From Methanomicrobia archaeon (GTDB lineage Archaea; Halobacteriota; Bog-38; Methanoflorentales; Methanoflorentaceae), in contig JACWML010000016.1 in NCBI GenBank assembly GCA_015661395.1, positions 1 through 43,991 of the forward strand: a DNA stretch of 43,991 nt. The letters run 5' to 3'. A model generated the notes under the pieces. The model was not told the origin of the DNA and searched no databases. It worked only from the letters and a program-made list of their open reading frames with translations. Positions 14,880 through 24,125 of this stretch are shown here, piece by piece (position 1 is the stretch's first letter; each line of letters begins with the position of its first letter). The position numbers and the translations under genes are program-made.

Positions 14880-15452
14880 GTGATCAGAAAACGCACAATC
14901 ACTGCGGTGATCATCGTCACGATCGCGCTCATCGTCGCGGGCGTCGGGGCGTTCGTCGTCGCCGTCCACCCGAGCGAGGACGCCACGTACACAGAGGCCG
15001 CATCGTCGGTTCGCGCGGCGCCCCATACCAACGCCACGAACGGCCAGGTTGAGCTGCGGGTGAACAACGTAAGCGACGCGTCAGATCCGGCGACGGCGGC
15101 GGTGTGGGCGAGCCTCAGCCCGCAAGCTCGCCAAGCGGGCGTGATCTATCGTGCCCTCACGCCCTCGCCCGGCGAGAAAAATCTTGTCGCGAACATTACA
15201 GTGACAAACGTCCGACCAGCTGCGATGCCGTTCACCTACACCGACTTTCTCATCGTGGGTCGCGACGGCAGCGCATACTATGCCAATTATGCGTTGTGCA
15301 ACAGCAGCTGCAGCGCAGCTGCGCTCAGGAATCAAACGCTCCCCGAATCATTTACAAGCGATCTCTTCGTGCTGTTTTCCGTGCCGACAACCGCAGACGC
15401 GGCAAAGCTCGTGTACGCCTCGAGCCCGCCAATCGTCATGAATTTGGCGTGA
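14880..15452 (+). CDS. DUF4352-like exported protein
   Basis: Begins with GTG at 14880 (MIRKRTITAV), preceded by GGGAG. Residues 6-27 form a hydrophobic signal or anchor; the mature part has the pattern GEKNLVANITVTNV followed by a DFLIVGRDGSAYYAN block and ends in FSVPTTADAAKLVYAS. That series, a comparative free-energy-like beta sandwich with the 'ordinary variable' middle, resembles DUF4352 (telokin-like) exported domains, known from Gram-positive bacteria and archaea. Two cysteines close together (CNSSC) could form a disulfide. It lies 15 bases after the DUF4012-like gene and is probably co-expressed. Function unknown; family assignment moderate. Confidence 0.75.
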   Translation: MIRKRTITAVIIVTIALIVAGVGAFVVAVHPSEDATYTEAASSVRAAPHTNATNGQVELRVNNVSDASDPATAAVWASLSPQARQAGVIYRALTPSPGEKNLVANITVTNVRPAAMPFTYTDFLIVGRDGSAYYANYALCNSSCSAAALRNQTLPESFTSDLFVLFSVPTTADAAKLVYASSPPIVMNLA

Positions 15453-15953
15453 GCTGCTTCGCTAAAAAGACGTATTTCAACGTACGCGGCTACTTTTTGG
15501 GCTGTTGCACTGCGCTTTTCGCAGAATTTTTTTGGGCAACGCGAGCCCTAGCAGATTGTTCGCCAAAAGAATCCCGAGAAACTGCGTCCGCTGGATTCCG
15601 AATGCAGAAGCCCGTTCCACCAATGCTTCCCAATTTATCCCGGCAGACCTGCTATCAGCTCGGCAACGTCACAAATCCATACAAGATCTTGCCACACGTG
15701 CTTTGTTTCGTGAATGCACGAGAGGAGTAGCAGTCCCCCCGTAACAAGCTACGACGTGCGTGCCGAACATAGCCCCCACAGAAGATCGCTGCCAAAGATC
15801 TAGTTCAGCGAGGGAGACTGTGAGACCTTCTTTCCACAAAGCCCACTGCAATTCGGTCCCAAAACCGTGAGAGCGATGTGCAAACGCGCGCTCGTAACTC
15901 GATAGCATGCGAGTTTTTCTTCATTGTTACTCAGTTGCTCGCAAGGCCCTTAG
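15453..15953. other. 500-base gene-free stretch between convergent units
   Basis: It separates the forward DUF4012/DUF4352 pair from the end of the reverse MoxR operon. Open frames here are short and overlap on both strands without start signals or recognisable motifs. I see nothing that I can name. Confidence 0.5.
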
Positions 15954-16877
15954 TCAGCTAGCCCTACAAACAAGGATGATATCGCCGCCCGCACTCTGAA
16001 CGCTCTTGATCACTACTTCCCTATCGACGTACTCCGTAAAGATGCACGTAATCAGGCTACACACTGGGCAGCCGATTTGCCGACAAACTTGCGCTGCGTC
16101 CCTCATAATCGACCGGCAGACCGCGATATAAGGGGTATCGTGCAATTGCACGCGAAGGATGGCATCGTCGTACGTAACCGTGACGGTATCGGCCAGTTCA
16201 AGTCCTTCGACGAGCGTGTCTTTGAGAACTCGGTCGAGCGACATGAGTGGTGATGGTTCGTCACGGTCGTCCGAAGCCTGGGCCTCCGTAGCGGCCTCGG
16301 ATCCGCCCCATTTGACCTTCAGCTCGTCCTTTGCGTACCTGAACAGATGATAGCCTAGAGGCTCGAGCAGTACCCCCTCCTGCGCGGCGTTGGGGAGGCC
16401 CACTAAGAATGCCCGGTCTTCCTTTAGTATCGCGTCTTGTGGAAGCTCGTACGCGTTCTCGAGCGGTATGAAGATTTTTATGCCCCCACTGGTCCTCGAC
16501 GACGGGATGTAGATACCATTGTGGGTGAGCCGCAGGTCGCGAAGGAAGGCGTCTAACACGATAACGCTGCTCAAGTTGAGATGCTGGGCAATCTTCTGGT
16601 TCATGAACCGTTCGGTGTTCATGGACACAACAATCGCGCCGAGAAAAAGCGAGCCGACACCGACCATAAGCAGGACGTTCGCCATGCTCGAATAGCCGAA
16701 CGTAAGGTACGCGGCGACCGACGTGACCGCACCGACGGCGAGGAGGATGATTCCTGCGGCGCGAAATTCATTTTTTCGCGCAATGTCGCTACTCTTTTTG
16801 TATGCCTTGTTCGCAGTCTCGAGCTCATGCACCTTGCTCTTGAGTTGATATATGATGGCGTCCTTTTCGGCATCCAT
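15954..16877 (-). CDS. Coiled-coil membrane protein, last gene of the MoxR/DUF58 operon
   Basis: A 307-residue protein. It opens with a charged coiled-coil-like region (about residues 1-36, MDAEKDAIIYQLKSKVHELE), then two membrane segments (about 40-60 and 67-87), then a cytoplasmic domain with a C-terminal part containing CRQIGCPVCSLITCIFTEYVD near residue 270. Similar proteins appear, from memory, at the ends of MoxR/DUF58 operons in other archaea under DUF names, but I cannot assign a function. The ATG at 16877 is two bases after the stop of the upstream gene, which makes it a firm operon member. A Glu/Asp-rich linker (AATEAQASDDRDEPS) joins the membrane and C-terminal parts. Confidence 0.78.
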   Translation of the reverse strand: MDAEKDAIIYQLKSKVHELETANKAYKKSSDIARKNEFRAAGIILLAVGAVTSVAAYLTFGYSSMANVLLMVGVGSLFLGAIVVSMNTERFMNQKIAQHLNLSSVIVLDAFLRDLRLTHNGIYIPSSRTSGGIKIFIPLENAYELPQDAILKEDRAFLVGLPNAAQEGVLLEPLGYHLFRYAKDELKVKWGGSEAATEAQASDDRDEPSPLMSLDRVLKDTLVEGLELADTVTVTYDDAILRVQLHDTPYIAVCRSIMRDAAQVCRQIGCPVCSLITCIFTEYVDREVVIKSVQSAGGDIILVCRAS

Positions 16878-16879
16878 GG

Positions 16880-17386
16880 CTACGACTCCACACTGTCCGA
16901 GGACCCTTGATCGCTTTGTGAGAGATCGCGTTGTGAGAGGATGAGCATCCCGCCCACGACTGCGAGTAACGCGAGGGTCGCGAGAGACAGTACCCGGTTC
17001 GCGCTATATCGCAGCACTCCCGCATAGAGCGTGAGCGCAAACAGGAAAGGCGGCATCAGGGCGAGCGCGAGCGCCACGGGTACGACGTTCCGGTGCGTCG
17101 CAAGCGCGCTTCGACTGAGCGGCGCGCAAAGTGCAACGAGAAGCGCGATACTGAGCGCTTGGTAGGTCAGCGCCGTCACGAGGCTAGCGTGCAGGCTGAT
17201 TGGGCTCAGCTCCGCCAGGATGAAGATGAAAAGCTCAAAGTCCTGAAAACGGAATCCGCGAAGGTAGAGGATCGTGACGACTGCCAGCGCTCCGGCGGCG
17301 ATGGCCGTTTGCGCACTGAAAGCGGCGAGATTGAACAGCACCAGCCCCGCCGCTGATCCGGCCGCGAGCGCTTTGTTTACGTCCAT
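16880..17386 (-). CDS. Small polytopic membrane protein in the MoxR/DUF58 operon
   Basis: A 168-residue protein with about five hydrophobic segments separated by short loops, and a Ser/Asp-rich cytoplasmic tail (QRDLSQSDQGSSDSVES). It is located 20 bases downstream of the DUF58 gene. Haloarchaeal operons of this type carry a similar multi-pass protein (DUF7519, from memory), but the match is by context and topology only. The stop TAG is two bases from the next start. Confidence 0.72.
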   Translation of the reverse strand: MDVNKALAAGSAAGLVLFNLAAFSAQTAIAAGALAVVTILYLRGFRFQDFELFIFILAELSPISLHASLVTALTYQALSIALLVALCAPLSRSALATHRNVVPVALALALMPPFLFALTLYAGVLRYSANRVLSLATLALLAVVGGMLILSQRDLSQSDQGSSDSVES

Positions 17387-17406
17387 CTTAGATCTCCCCT
17401 GTAGAG

Positions 17407-18873
17407 TTAGGTGACCTCTGCGTGCTCAAGGAATGTTAGGTAGTCAGCCGAAGGCGCTTCGATCACCTTCGCCTCGGGAGCGCTGGCAACAACCTTGCCA
17501 AGTCGCACCTGGTATCGTTCGTAATCGTCATATAGATCTTCCAAAGCGATAAACGCGTCTTGGAATCGTTGAAACAGCTTTGAAAAGAACGAGATCAAAT
17601 AGACGCGCGTGCCTGCGTATGCGGCTACCCGTATCCCCTCGATGAGCGGGTCCACATCGGAATCAAGGTCTGATACGACAATCAGCGCAGAACGCTGCCG
17701 TGGCGGCTCTACCGAGTGAGCGATTGCTTGGTACGCTGAGGAGCGCTGTAGCTCCTGGAGGTACCCCTCCTTGCGCGCATAGAGATACGAGATCACTTCT
17801 CTAAAGCGCGCGCCGTCTCGGGCATCCTTCCGTGAAAAAAGCTCCTCAAAACGCTGTACCTCGACACTCGTTATTCCGGACTTCGTTCGCGTCGGCGTTC
17901 GGAGTCGGGGTTCCGGGCGCGAGCGCTCCAGTGAACTCACCCACCGCGAAACGTGGGACGGCGTCTCGCCGAGCGCCAGAGGGGCAACGCTCTCTTTGTC
18001 ATACGTCATGACGCTCATCAGACTCTCGTTATTAGAGGCAAAGCGCGCAACGTATTCGACGATCTGCGCTGAGAAGTCGCGAGCTATTTGTCCGGCTGCG
18101 GCGCCGTCCAGCCCGCCGCTCTGGTCCACGACCACCGTGATTGGCGCCCCAAACCCAATCCCGCTGTCGTCAATCTCAGCAAAAAAGACCTTCGTCATCA
18201 ATTCGTCGAGCTTGGCTGAGGTCTTCCAGTCAATGCGGTTGCGCGGATCGGTGGAGGCGTAGGGTCGCACGTGCGAGAGTTCAAATCCGGTCCCCGTTTG
18301 CGGCCCCGCACGGGTGCCATATCCGGGCGCGTCCGTTCGTGCGCTTCCTGATTGCCGGTCTCCGCTCGCCGGACCTCCGACGGCACCCGATCGTCGCCGC
18401 TTGGTCGCAGCAGGACTAGTCGCGAAATACATCGTGTGAGTAAAAAGGTCATTTTCGAAGCTAAAAGCAGAACGATTGATAGTGAGACCGACATCTCGCG
18501 CCGCGACAAGACGGTAGCGCACTTTGGCGTGTTCGCCCCTCGAGAGCAACAGCTGGGGGGGCTCAACGGGGCCGGCGCGCGCAAAATCGTCGGGAATGAG
18601 ATCGATAAATGACCCACCGACGTTTAAATTAGCACACAGCGAGACGCACACAGCAACACGCACGTCCTTCTCGCCCGCCTCATAGATGGCTTCGCGCTGG
18701 ATGTCTAAGTCGAGCTGATGGACGGTTGATCGAAAGGAAAGCAAGCGTGCTGCAACGTACAGCCCTACGCCCAGTGCCCCTATCGTGTAAAACCAAAGAT
18801 CCAGAATCGCGCCGAGGAAGACTAGGAGTCCTGCCAAAGCCAGAAGGGCGTACGTTCTTTGCTTTATTTTCAT
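17407..18873 (-). CDS. DUF58 protein (VWA-like, MoxR partner)
   Basis: A 488-residue protein with two N-terminal membrane segments (about residues 8-44), a beta-rich exported-like domain, and the DUF58 core RPYASTDPRNRIDWKTSAK at about residues 203-221, followed by a VWA-like domain beginning ITVVVDQSGG near residue 245. In VWA domains the metal-ion site is DxSxS; here it reads DQSGG, so one ligand is replaced. Family members work with MoxR AAA ATPases, probably in envelope-protein maturation or folding. Its ATG overlaps the MoxR stop (18870-18873). The stretch from about residue 155 to 195 is an unusually Gly/Arg/Ala-rich linker. Confidence 0.88.
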   Translation of the reverse strand: MKIKQRTYALLALAGLLVFLGAILDLWFYTIGALGVGLYVAARLLSFRSTVHQLDLDIQREAIYEAGEKDVRVAVCVSLCANLNVGGSFIDLIPDDFARAGPVEPPQLLLSRGEHAKVRYRLVAARDVGLTINRSAFSFENDLFTHTMYFATSPAATKRRRSGAVGGPASGDRQSGSARTDAPGYGTRAGPQTGTGFELSHVRPYASTDPRNRIDWKTSAKLDELMTKVFFAEIDDSGIGFGAPITVVVDQSGGLDGAAAGQIARDFSAQIVEYVARFASNNESLMSVMTYDKESVAPLALGETPSHVSRWVSSLERSRPEPRLRTPTRTKSGITSVEVQRFEELFSRKDARDGARFREVISYLYARKEGYLQELQRSSAYQAIAHSVEPPRQRSALIVVSDLDSDVDPLIEGIRVAAYAGTRVYLISFFSKLFQRFQDAFIALEDLYDDYERYQVRLGKVVASAPEAKVIEAPSADYLTFLEHAEVT

Positions 18874-19853
18874 TGATCTGCGAGGTTTATGGGGACCTCG
18901 CCGAGGAGATCGGTGATAACCCCCACGTTCGTCACGCCGCTGAATTCAGGCTCGCGAGCAACGACGATGCGATGGTTGAGAACGGGCCTGGCGACGCGTT
19001 TAACGTCTTCCGGAATAACGTAGTCTCTGCCGCGGACGGCCGCCAAAGCTCGGGAACACGCAAGCAGGGCGAGCGAGCCACGCGGGCTTGCAGGCAGTCT
19101 GAGGTTCGGGTTATCCCGTGTGCGTGCAATGAGGTCGGTAATATACCAAATCACTTTCTCATCGACGTGGATGTTTCGTACGATCTCGATCATGCGCAGT
19201 AGCGTGTCTCTGTCCGTCACCTGCGTCGCTTGAAACGCGACGTGGCCCCACGCCGTGAGGAGCTTGCGTTCATCGTCTCGTGTGGGATACTCGACGGGTA
19301 CCATCATTGCAAACCGATCGAGCTGCACCGTCGGCAGCGGGTAGGTCCCCTCGTAAGGTATCGCGGATTGGGTGGCAATCACCATGAAAGGCCTGTCGAG
19401 TTCAAACGTGGTGCCTTCAATCGTGACATTTCTTTCTTCCATGCTCTCAAGCAGGGCCGCTTGTGTGCGCGGGCTCGCGCGATTGATCTCGTCTACCATA
19501 ACAATATTCGAGAAGATGCCCCCTTTCCGAACGTGGAAGTCGTGGGTCATCTGGTCGTACACATAACTGCCGATAACGTCAGACGCGAGGACATCGGGAG
19601 TAAACTGCTGTCTGTTGAACACACACCCCAACGTCTGGGCGAAGAGCTTCGCGGTGGTTGTCTTGGCAATTCCCGGGTTGCCGACGAGCAGAATGTGCCC
19701 TTCAGCTAGCAGACAGAGCAGCAGCGCCTCAACCAGGTCGTCCTTGCCGATGATGTATCGGCCAAGCTCTTGTGTGATGCGCCGTGCCGTGTTTCGCACA
19801 AGGATGACGCCGTCTGAAACGTCCATAAAGCTCGCTGGTTCGTGGTTGTTCAC
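18870..19853 (-). CDS. MoxR-family AAA+ ATPase
   Basis: A 327-residue chaperone-like ATPase. Walker A is GNPGIAKT (residues 58-65), Walker B is VMVDEI (118-123) followed by NRASPRTQAALLESMEE, typical of the MoxR group, and GTYPLPTVQLDRF lies near residue 170. In the usual MoxR motif ATQNP the sensor-1 Asn precedes Pro; here it reads ATQSAI, so the Asn is Ser. Start and stop overlap the neighbours by four bases (ATGA) on both sides, so the ATPase is translationally coupled to DUF4350 upstream and DUF58 downstream. The likely role is to remodel the DUF58 protein or envelope targets. Confidence 0.92.
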   Translation of the reverse strand: MNNHEPASFMDVSDGVILVRNTARRITQELGRYIIGKDDLVEALLLCLLAEGHILLVGNPGIAKTTTAKLFAQTLGCVFNRQQFTPDVLASDVIGSYVYDQMTHDFHVRKGGIFSNIVMVDEINRASPRTQAALLESMEERNVTIEGTTFELDRPFMVIATQSAIPYEGTYPLPTVQLDRFAMMVPVEYPTRDDERKLLTAWGHVAFQATQVTDRDTLLRMIEIVRNIHVDEKVIWYITDLIARTRDNPNLRLPASPRGSLALLACSRALAAVRGRDYVIPEDVKRVARPVLNHRIVVAREPEFSGVTNVGVITDLLGEVPINLADQ

Positions 19854-20944
19854 GGGCGTCTCCGTTGCTGGGGTAATCGCAAGTTGTTAAACAGCTCTCT
19901 AAGGCGCAACCGGCTCCACCGCGGGTGGCGCTCCGCTATCAGACCCATTATTGTCGCCTCGTCGAGCGGGACCTCGACAACATCCGGACGCTGCTGTTCT
20001 GTCTTTTGTCGACGCCTCGACGCCACGACACCGAGCACAAAAAGCCCAGTAGCGCCCAGGACAAAAATGAACTTGGTTGCGTCGCTTGACATGATGTCGC
20101 CATACCCGGCGCTCCAAAGAGGTTGTTGCACGTAATGCGATTCATCGAAGATGATCGGCGCCGTCGTATCGCCATTAGTAAGATTTGCGATGATGTTCTC
20201 GTAAAGTTTTGCATTGTCTCCTTTGTCGAGCATCCCGTTAACAAACACGCTTGGATCTGAAAGGAGCATTATTTTACCATTGCCGTAACCGAGGTATGCG
20301 AGCACGGGCTTTTCCCCCGTTGTTGCACTGCTGCCGTTTTGGGGGGTTCCTATATCAGCTGGCGTAGCGATGAGGTAGCTTGACGGACCACTTCTTGCGA
20401 GCACGGCTATGTTGGATGGGTACGACGTGCCGTTGATGTCCAGCACCGTGCCATAGTCAAAGTAGACGTGCTGCACGTCGGTAGTAACGTTTGAGGGGGA
20501 GAAGAAGCTTATTTCCGGAAACGCGCTGCCCCCCCAGTTGCTCATCACATCGACCAGCAGTGACTGGTTAAACCTGACCGTATCGCCGAGCCCAAGCCCG
20601 TCGAGTACGGGGTTGGCATTGCCGAAGTCGGCTGCCAACAGGAGGGACCCCCCGTTCTGGACGAACGCCTTGACGTTCGCTATGTCACTTTGCGTCATGT
20701 TGACATTATCGCTTGGATTGAGCATAACGAGCACGCCTCGGTTCTCTGCGCCGAGGCCTTCCAGGGAAAAGGCCGAAGACACGGGGCGGTCTTGCGGCGA
20801 CGCGCTCAGGTCTTTGATACGTGAACACCCGTTCCATTGAGCGTTGTAGGTGCTAAAGTCCTCCGTCGTGGAGTTAAAAACCGGCACGCTGACGACGAGG
20901 GCGACAACAATAATGATCGCGCCGATGACGTAGATGGGCTTCAC
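19850..20944 (-). CDS. DUF4350-type exported membrane protein
   Basis: A 364-residue protein with an N-terminal membrane segment (residues 4-24), a large exported domain and a second membrane segment near residue 285-305 (KFIFVLGATGLFVLGVVAS), followed by a basic cytoplasmic tail ending LPQQRRRP. The central exported part shows FVQNGGSLLLAADFGNANPV and NIAVLARS, matching the DUF4350 layout. Sequons NMT, NQS, NGT and NLT fit surface exposure. DUF4350, MoxR and DUF58 commonly neighbour each other in archaea and bacteria. It overlaps both neighbours by four bases. Confidence 0.85.
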   Translation of the reverse strand: MKPIYVIGAIIIVVALVVSVPVFNSTTEDFSTYNAQWNGCSRIKDLSASPQDRPVSSAFSLEGLGAENRGVLVMLNPSDNVNMTQSDIANVKAFVQNGGSLLLAADFGNANPVLDGLGLGDTVRFNQSLLVDVMSNWGGSAFPEISFFSPSNVTTDVQHVYFDYGTVLDINGTSYPSNIAVLARSGPSSYLIATPADIGTPQNGSSATTGEKPVLAYLGYGNGKIMLLSDPSVFVNGMLDKGDNAKLYENIIANLTNGDTTAPIIFDESHYVQQPLWSAGYGDIMSSDATKFIFVLGATGLFVLGVVASRRRQKTEQQRPDVVEVPLDEATIMGLIAERHPRWSRLRLRELFNNLRLPQQRRRP

Positions 20945-22776
20945 GTCTCATCACCTGTGTCCTGTGCCCTGCCGCCGATCACGGTAAGATCCTTGAATGC
21001 CGCTTCCACGTGCGTGTCGGTCATCTCCCGGCCGCTATAGCTCGCCAGCTCGTAGAGCTGGGTAAGTTCGCGAAAAGCCTGCGCGTCCCGCAAGCGCTCC
21101 TCGATAATCGCGAAGACCTCCCAGTGCGACAAACTCGATTTGAGCGCAATGTTTCTGGGTTGCGTGATCAGAATGAGTGCGCCGCGATACGCCGCGATAA
21201 TTGCACCGTTCCTGTCTCCAGCTTTATAAAACTCGCGCGCGCGGCCCATGACGTCCTGGACCCTATAACGCGTCTCTTGTTCGATTTCAACCCTCGATTC
21301 AAGACCGGTCGGAACCACGTCCGCCAACTCAGCGGGCGCGCGCACCTCGGCTTCGGGCGCGGCTGTCTCAGCCACCGTCGTGCGACGTGCTATCGTCCGG
21401 GAAACCCCGAAATAAACGATAATCGCTGCCGCCAACAGTACCGTGGCGGCGGCGGCCACTCCCGTAAAGGACCCGAAGAACGCCGCAACGTGCGTTCCAA
21501 GCAATGGCTCAACGATCGAGTCGCTCCGGGCCTCACCCAGTGGGTGACCGGCTGGCTGAAAAACGGTATAAAAAGTCGCACCGCTCGGCTGAAACAGCGA
21601 TCCGAGATAGTCTGGAAGCGTCAAGCCGTAGTTCATTTCATATGTGCCGTTCGCATCAGTTTCCGCATACGTTGCCACTGTACCGTCGACGTATAACGCC
21701 ACGGAAGCATTGCTCACGGGCTCGCGATCGGTCGCAACGGTGCCGGTGAAGCTTACGCCATTTCCAAAGAGCGAACCCGCACTGGCATGCAGCACGTTCG
21801 TAGCGCTTACGTTCTTCACGAGAAGGGTTGCGTTGCTGCTGTTGGAAGCTTTGTACGGCTGATCCAGGGGATCATAGCTCGCGTAGATCGCATAGCGTCC
21901 TGGCGTGACGCCGTCCACGAAATAGTCGTACGTATAGGCCCCCGTCGCATTTGTCTGCGCCGCACCGATCGATCGCGCGCCGAGCATTATCACTACCGTG
22001 CCATTGGCCACGCCCGTCTGATTGCCGTTGACGGTGCCGCGCACCTGCACGTAATCGGCGTAACGCGCGATGCTGTGATTCAGTGCGATAGTCGCCGTGG
22101 TGTTTTGAAACGCGACGCTCGTGACGTTGGTTAGCTGACTATCGAGGAGGGTGACATACGTGTCAAATGTTCCCTGGACCCTGGCGTAGTCTGACATGTC
22201 GAGTCCTGCCTGATCGACGGGGGGGCTGAAGATTATGTCATTCGTCGCGTTAATCTGATCCCTGAGCGTCTTAATATCGGCGTTGAGCCCCTCCATCGCG
22301 ACGGCGTTCTGAGCGCTTTGACTCGTGTTTGAGCTGTTCGCCCCCTGGGTGCTTGCTGCATAGAGTCCTTCATATCGCTTTGATTTATTAATAAGCTGAC
22401 TGTACACGGTCTGGGACGCGGTCATAGCGCTGAGCACCGTAAGGTTTCCAGCTCCCGTTTCGTTGTGGTTCTTCGCCGTAGAACTGTTTTCCCACGTATA
22501 GAACCCGTTCACCACTGTCGAGTAATTAGCCAAGCTTGCATTTGCATCAGAGAAGTTACTCGTGCTAACGTTCTGCAGCACCTCGACCGCGCGCGTCTCG
22601 AGATCCAAAAACAGCGGCAGCTGGTAGGGAAAATAGAAGCCAGATCCTGATTGTGCGGCCGAGGGCTCCACCTGCGACGGAAAACTCTGCGATGCGGGTT
22701 GCGCTGCCGCAACGAAGAATGAAACCGCCAAAAGAACGCTCACAAAGAGCGCTGCTTTTCTCGCTGCACGTGCCAT
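20941..22776 (-). CDS. Large exported protein with Ig-like repeats and cytoplasmic DUF4129-like domain
   Basis: A 611-residue protein: signal peptide (residues 1-25), a helical, sequon-rich exported region to about 245, two beta-sandwich repeats of the carboxypeptidase-regulatory/Ig type (about 245-325 and 340-410, each with TNATGAYTYDY- or DANGTYEMNY-like turns), a membrane segment near 435-455, and a cytoplasmic C-terminus with AREFYKAGDRNGAIIAAYRG, which matches DUF4129. More than 20 N-glycosylation sequons are visible. DUF4129 proteins often accompany MoxR and DUF58, and the Ig-like part makes this a likely envelope sensor or scaffold (inference). The stop overlaps the DUF4350 start by four bases. 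Confidence 0.85.
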   Translation of the reverse strand: MARAARKAALFVSVLLAVSFFVAAAQPASQSFPSQVEPSAAQSGSGFYFPYQLPLFLDLETRAVEVLQNVSTSNFSDANASLANYSTVVNGFYTWENSSTAKNHNETGAGNLTVLSAMTASQTVYSQLINKSKRYEGLYAASTQGANSSNTSQSAQNAVAMEGLNADIKTLRDQINATNDIIFSPPVDQAGLDMSDYARVQGTFDTYVTLLDSQLTNVTSVAFQNTTATIALNHSIARYADYVQVRGTVNGNQTGVANGTVVIMLGARSIGAAQTNATGAYTYDYFVDGVTPGRYAIYASYDPLDQPYKASNSSNATLLVKNVSATNVLHASAGSLFGNGVSFTGTVATDREPVSNASVALYVDGTVATYAETDANGTYEMNYGLTLPDYLGSLFQPSGATFYTVFQPAGHPLGEARSDSIVEPLLGTHVAAFFGSFTGVAAAATVLLAAAIIVYFGVSRTIARRTTVAETAAPEAEVRAPAELADVVPTGLESRVEIEQETRYRVQDVMGRAREFYKAGDRNGAIIAAYRGALILITQPRNIALKSSLSHWEVFAIIEERLRDAQAFRELTQLYELASYSGREMTDTHVEAAFKDLTVIGGRAQDTGDET

Positions 22777-22802
22777 GAAACAAATCCTTCCCTACTCGAG
22801 TC

Positions 22803-23066
22803 TCAGTAATAGATAGCCCTGATGCGGAAGTAAACGATAATAACAACAACTATGACCCAGAACACTATAAAAAAGCGCAGGTTCTTTCGCCACACTGCAG
22901 CGAGAAAGAGCGGTCTCGTCAGCTCGATAACGATGAGGAATTCCGACACCAATAAGACCAAAAAGACGTCTATCGCATAAACATTGAGCAATACCATTGT
23001 GAGCGTCGTAAAGAAAACCAGCAGTGTGAGTGTATATGCAAATCGCTGAGCGCGCGTCAGGTCCAT
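22803..23066 (-). CDS. Small membrane protein in the MoxR operon
   Basis: From the ATG at 23066 (MDLTRAQRFAY) the product is 87 residues with three hydrophobic segments and a tail ending RIRAIYY. A TTG at 23096 would add ten residues. Located 26 bases before the DUF4129-like gene start, so it is likely in the operon. No family recognised; the size and topology suggest an accessory subunit of the envelope complex. Confidence 0.65.
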   Translation of the reverse strand: MDLTRAQRFAYTLTLLVFFTTLTMVLLNVYAIDVFLVLLVSEFLIVIELTRPLFLAAVWRKNLRFFIVFWVIVVVIIVYFRIRAIYY

Positions 23067-23192
23067 CCGTTGAACCGCCAAAGCTACCTTTCGCAAGCTC
23101 CTACAAAAGCGTAACTGCGGCTATTGCAGGCTCGCACAACAAGGTCGCGCATCGCAATCCTTTGCCTGAGCAACCCAGCCCGCCAGGTAGTC

Positions 23193-24125
23193 TTACGCGA
23201 GCGTCACGTTTACCCAAAAATACACGTCACGATACGGGGTATTGAGGTCAGGCTCCTTGTAAAGCGTGAACTCCATCTTCATGCCGTCTCCGATCCTGTC
23301 AGGGGTTAGAGAGACGTTCTGCTGCCAAGTTTGCCCATTCCCGAGCGCGATCCGTTCGGTGTCCAGCGTGGTCGCATTGCCGCTGTCATTGAGTTTTACG
23401 GCCAACACGTAGCTTGCTTCGCTGTTTTCTCGGTTGGTTACACCAACAACGACTGATCTCGTTTGGCCCAAGGTGAATTCCTGGGGGTAGTCCCTTGCTT
23501 GGCCGTACGGCCCTAGGACGTACAGTTCGGTGGCGTCCTCGTTAGTGGGCGTCGCGAGCAAGTAGGCAAAAACAGAGGCCGAAACGACGAGAGAGGCGAT
23601 TGCAATCAAGGTAAGGCGACGATCGAGCCCGGCGCCCGACTGCGGGAGGGTGACGTTGCCAGCGGCGCGTACGTCCGCGAAGCGAACGGTGAAGCGATCA
23701 GCTTTCGCAAGCGCGTCACGGCGCTTCACGCTTATCCACGAGCAGGCAAAAGTCAACACCAACGCGCAGGCGACAACCGGTCCCAACTGAATCCCCCACG
23801 GGGTGTAGTTGAGACCGATGCCAATGAGGGCCATCAAGCCGATGCTGAATGCAAAGGAGAGTGCTGCCCGCTCTGCGTTGCTTAAATCGTTGCTGTGGGG
23901 GAACAACGCCGCGACAAAGACGTAGCCAGGCACCGAGAGGATGAAAACAAGGGTCGTTACCACACGCGCGCCGGAAGCGTTGAGGTACGGGATGACGATA
24001 CACGCAAGCGCGATGGTGGTCACAGCTACCGCGATCGTGATGTCAAAATGCTCCTGAAGTACACCGCGCACCGGGATACCTGTCCGCCATTGAGACTCTT
24101 CGTCGCTCGGTTTCTGCGTTGTCAT
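23193..24125 (-). CDS. DUF1616 membrane protein
   Basis: A 310-residue protein with four N-terminal membrane segments, including the typical DUF1616 stretch VVTTLVFILSVPGYVF and ALFPHSNDLSNAERAALSFAFSIGL (about residues 55-95), a cytoplasmic loop, another membrane segment at about 170-190, and an exported beta domain with GQTRSVVVGVTNRENSEASY. DUF1616 is common in methanogens and other archaea and is often next to envelope or glycosylation genes; its function is unknown. It is 126 bases upstream of the next operon member, so it may be its first gene. GATCTTTACAC at about 24147-24157 is a candidate TATA element, about 27 bases before the ATG. Confidence 0.9.
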   Translation of the reverse strand: MTTQKPSDEESQWRTGIPVRGVLQEHFDITIAVAVTTIALACIVIPYLNASGARVVTTLVFILSVPGYVFVAALFPHSNDLSNAERAALSFAFSIGLMALIGIGLNYTPWGIQLGPVVACALVLTFACSWISVKRRDALAKADRFTVRFADVRAAGNVTLPQSGAGLDRRLTLIAIASLVVSASVFAYLLATPTNEDATELYVLGPYGQARDYPQEFTLGQTRSVVVGVTNRENSEASYVLAVKLNDSGNATTLDTERIALGNGQTWQQNVSLTPDRIGDGMKMEFTLYKEPDLNTPYRDVYFWVNVTLA

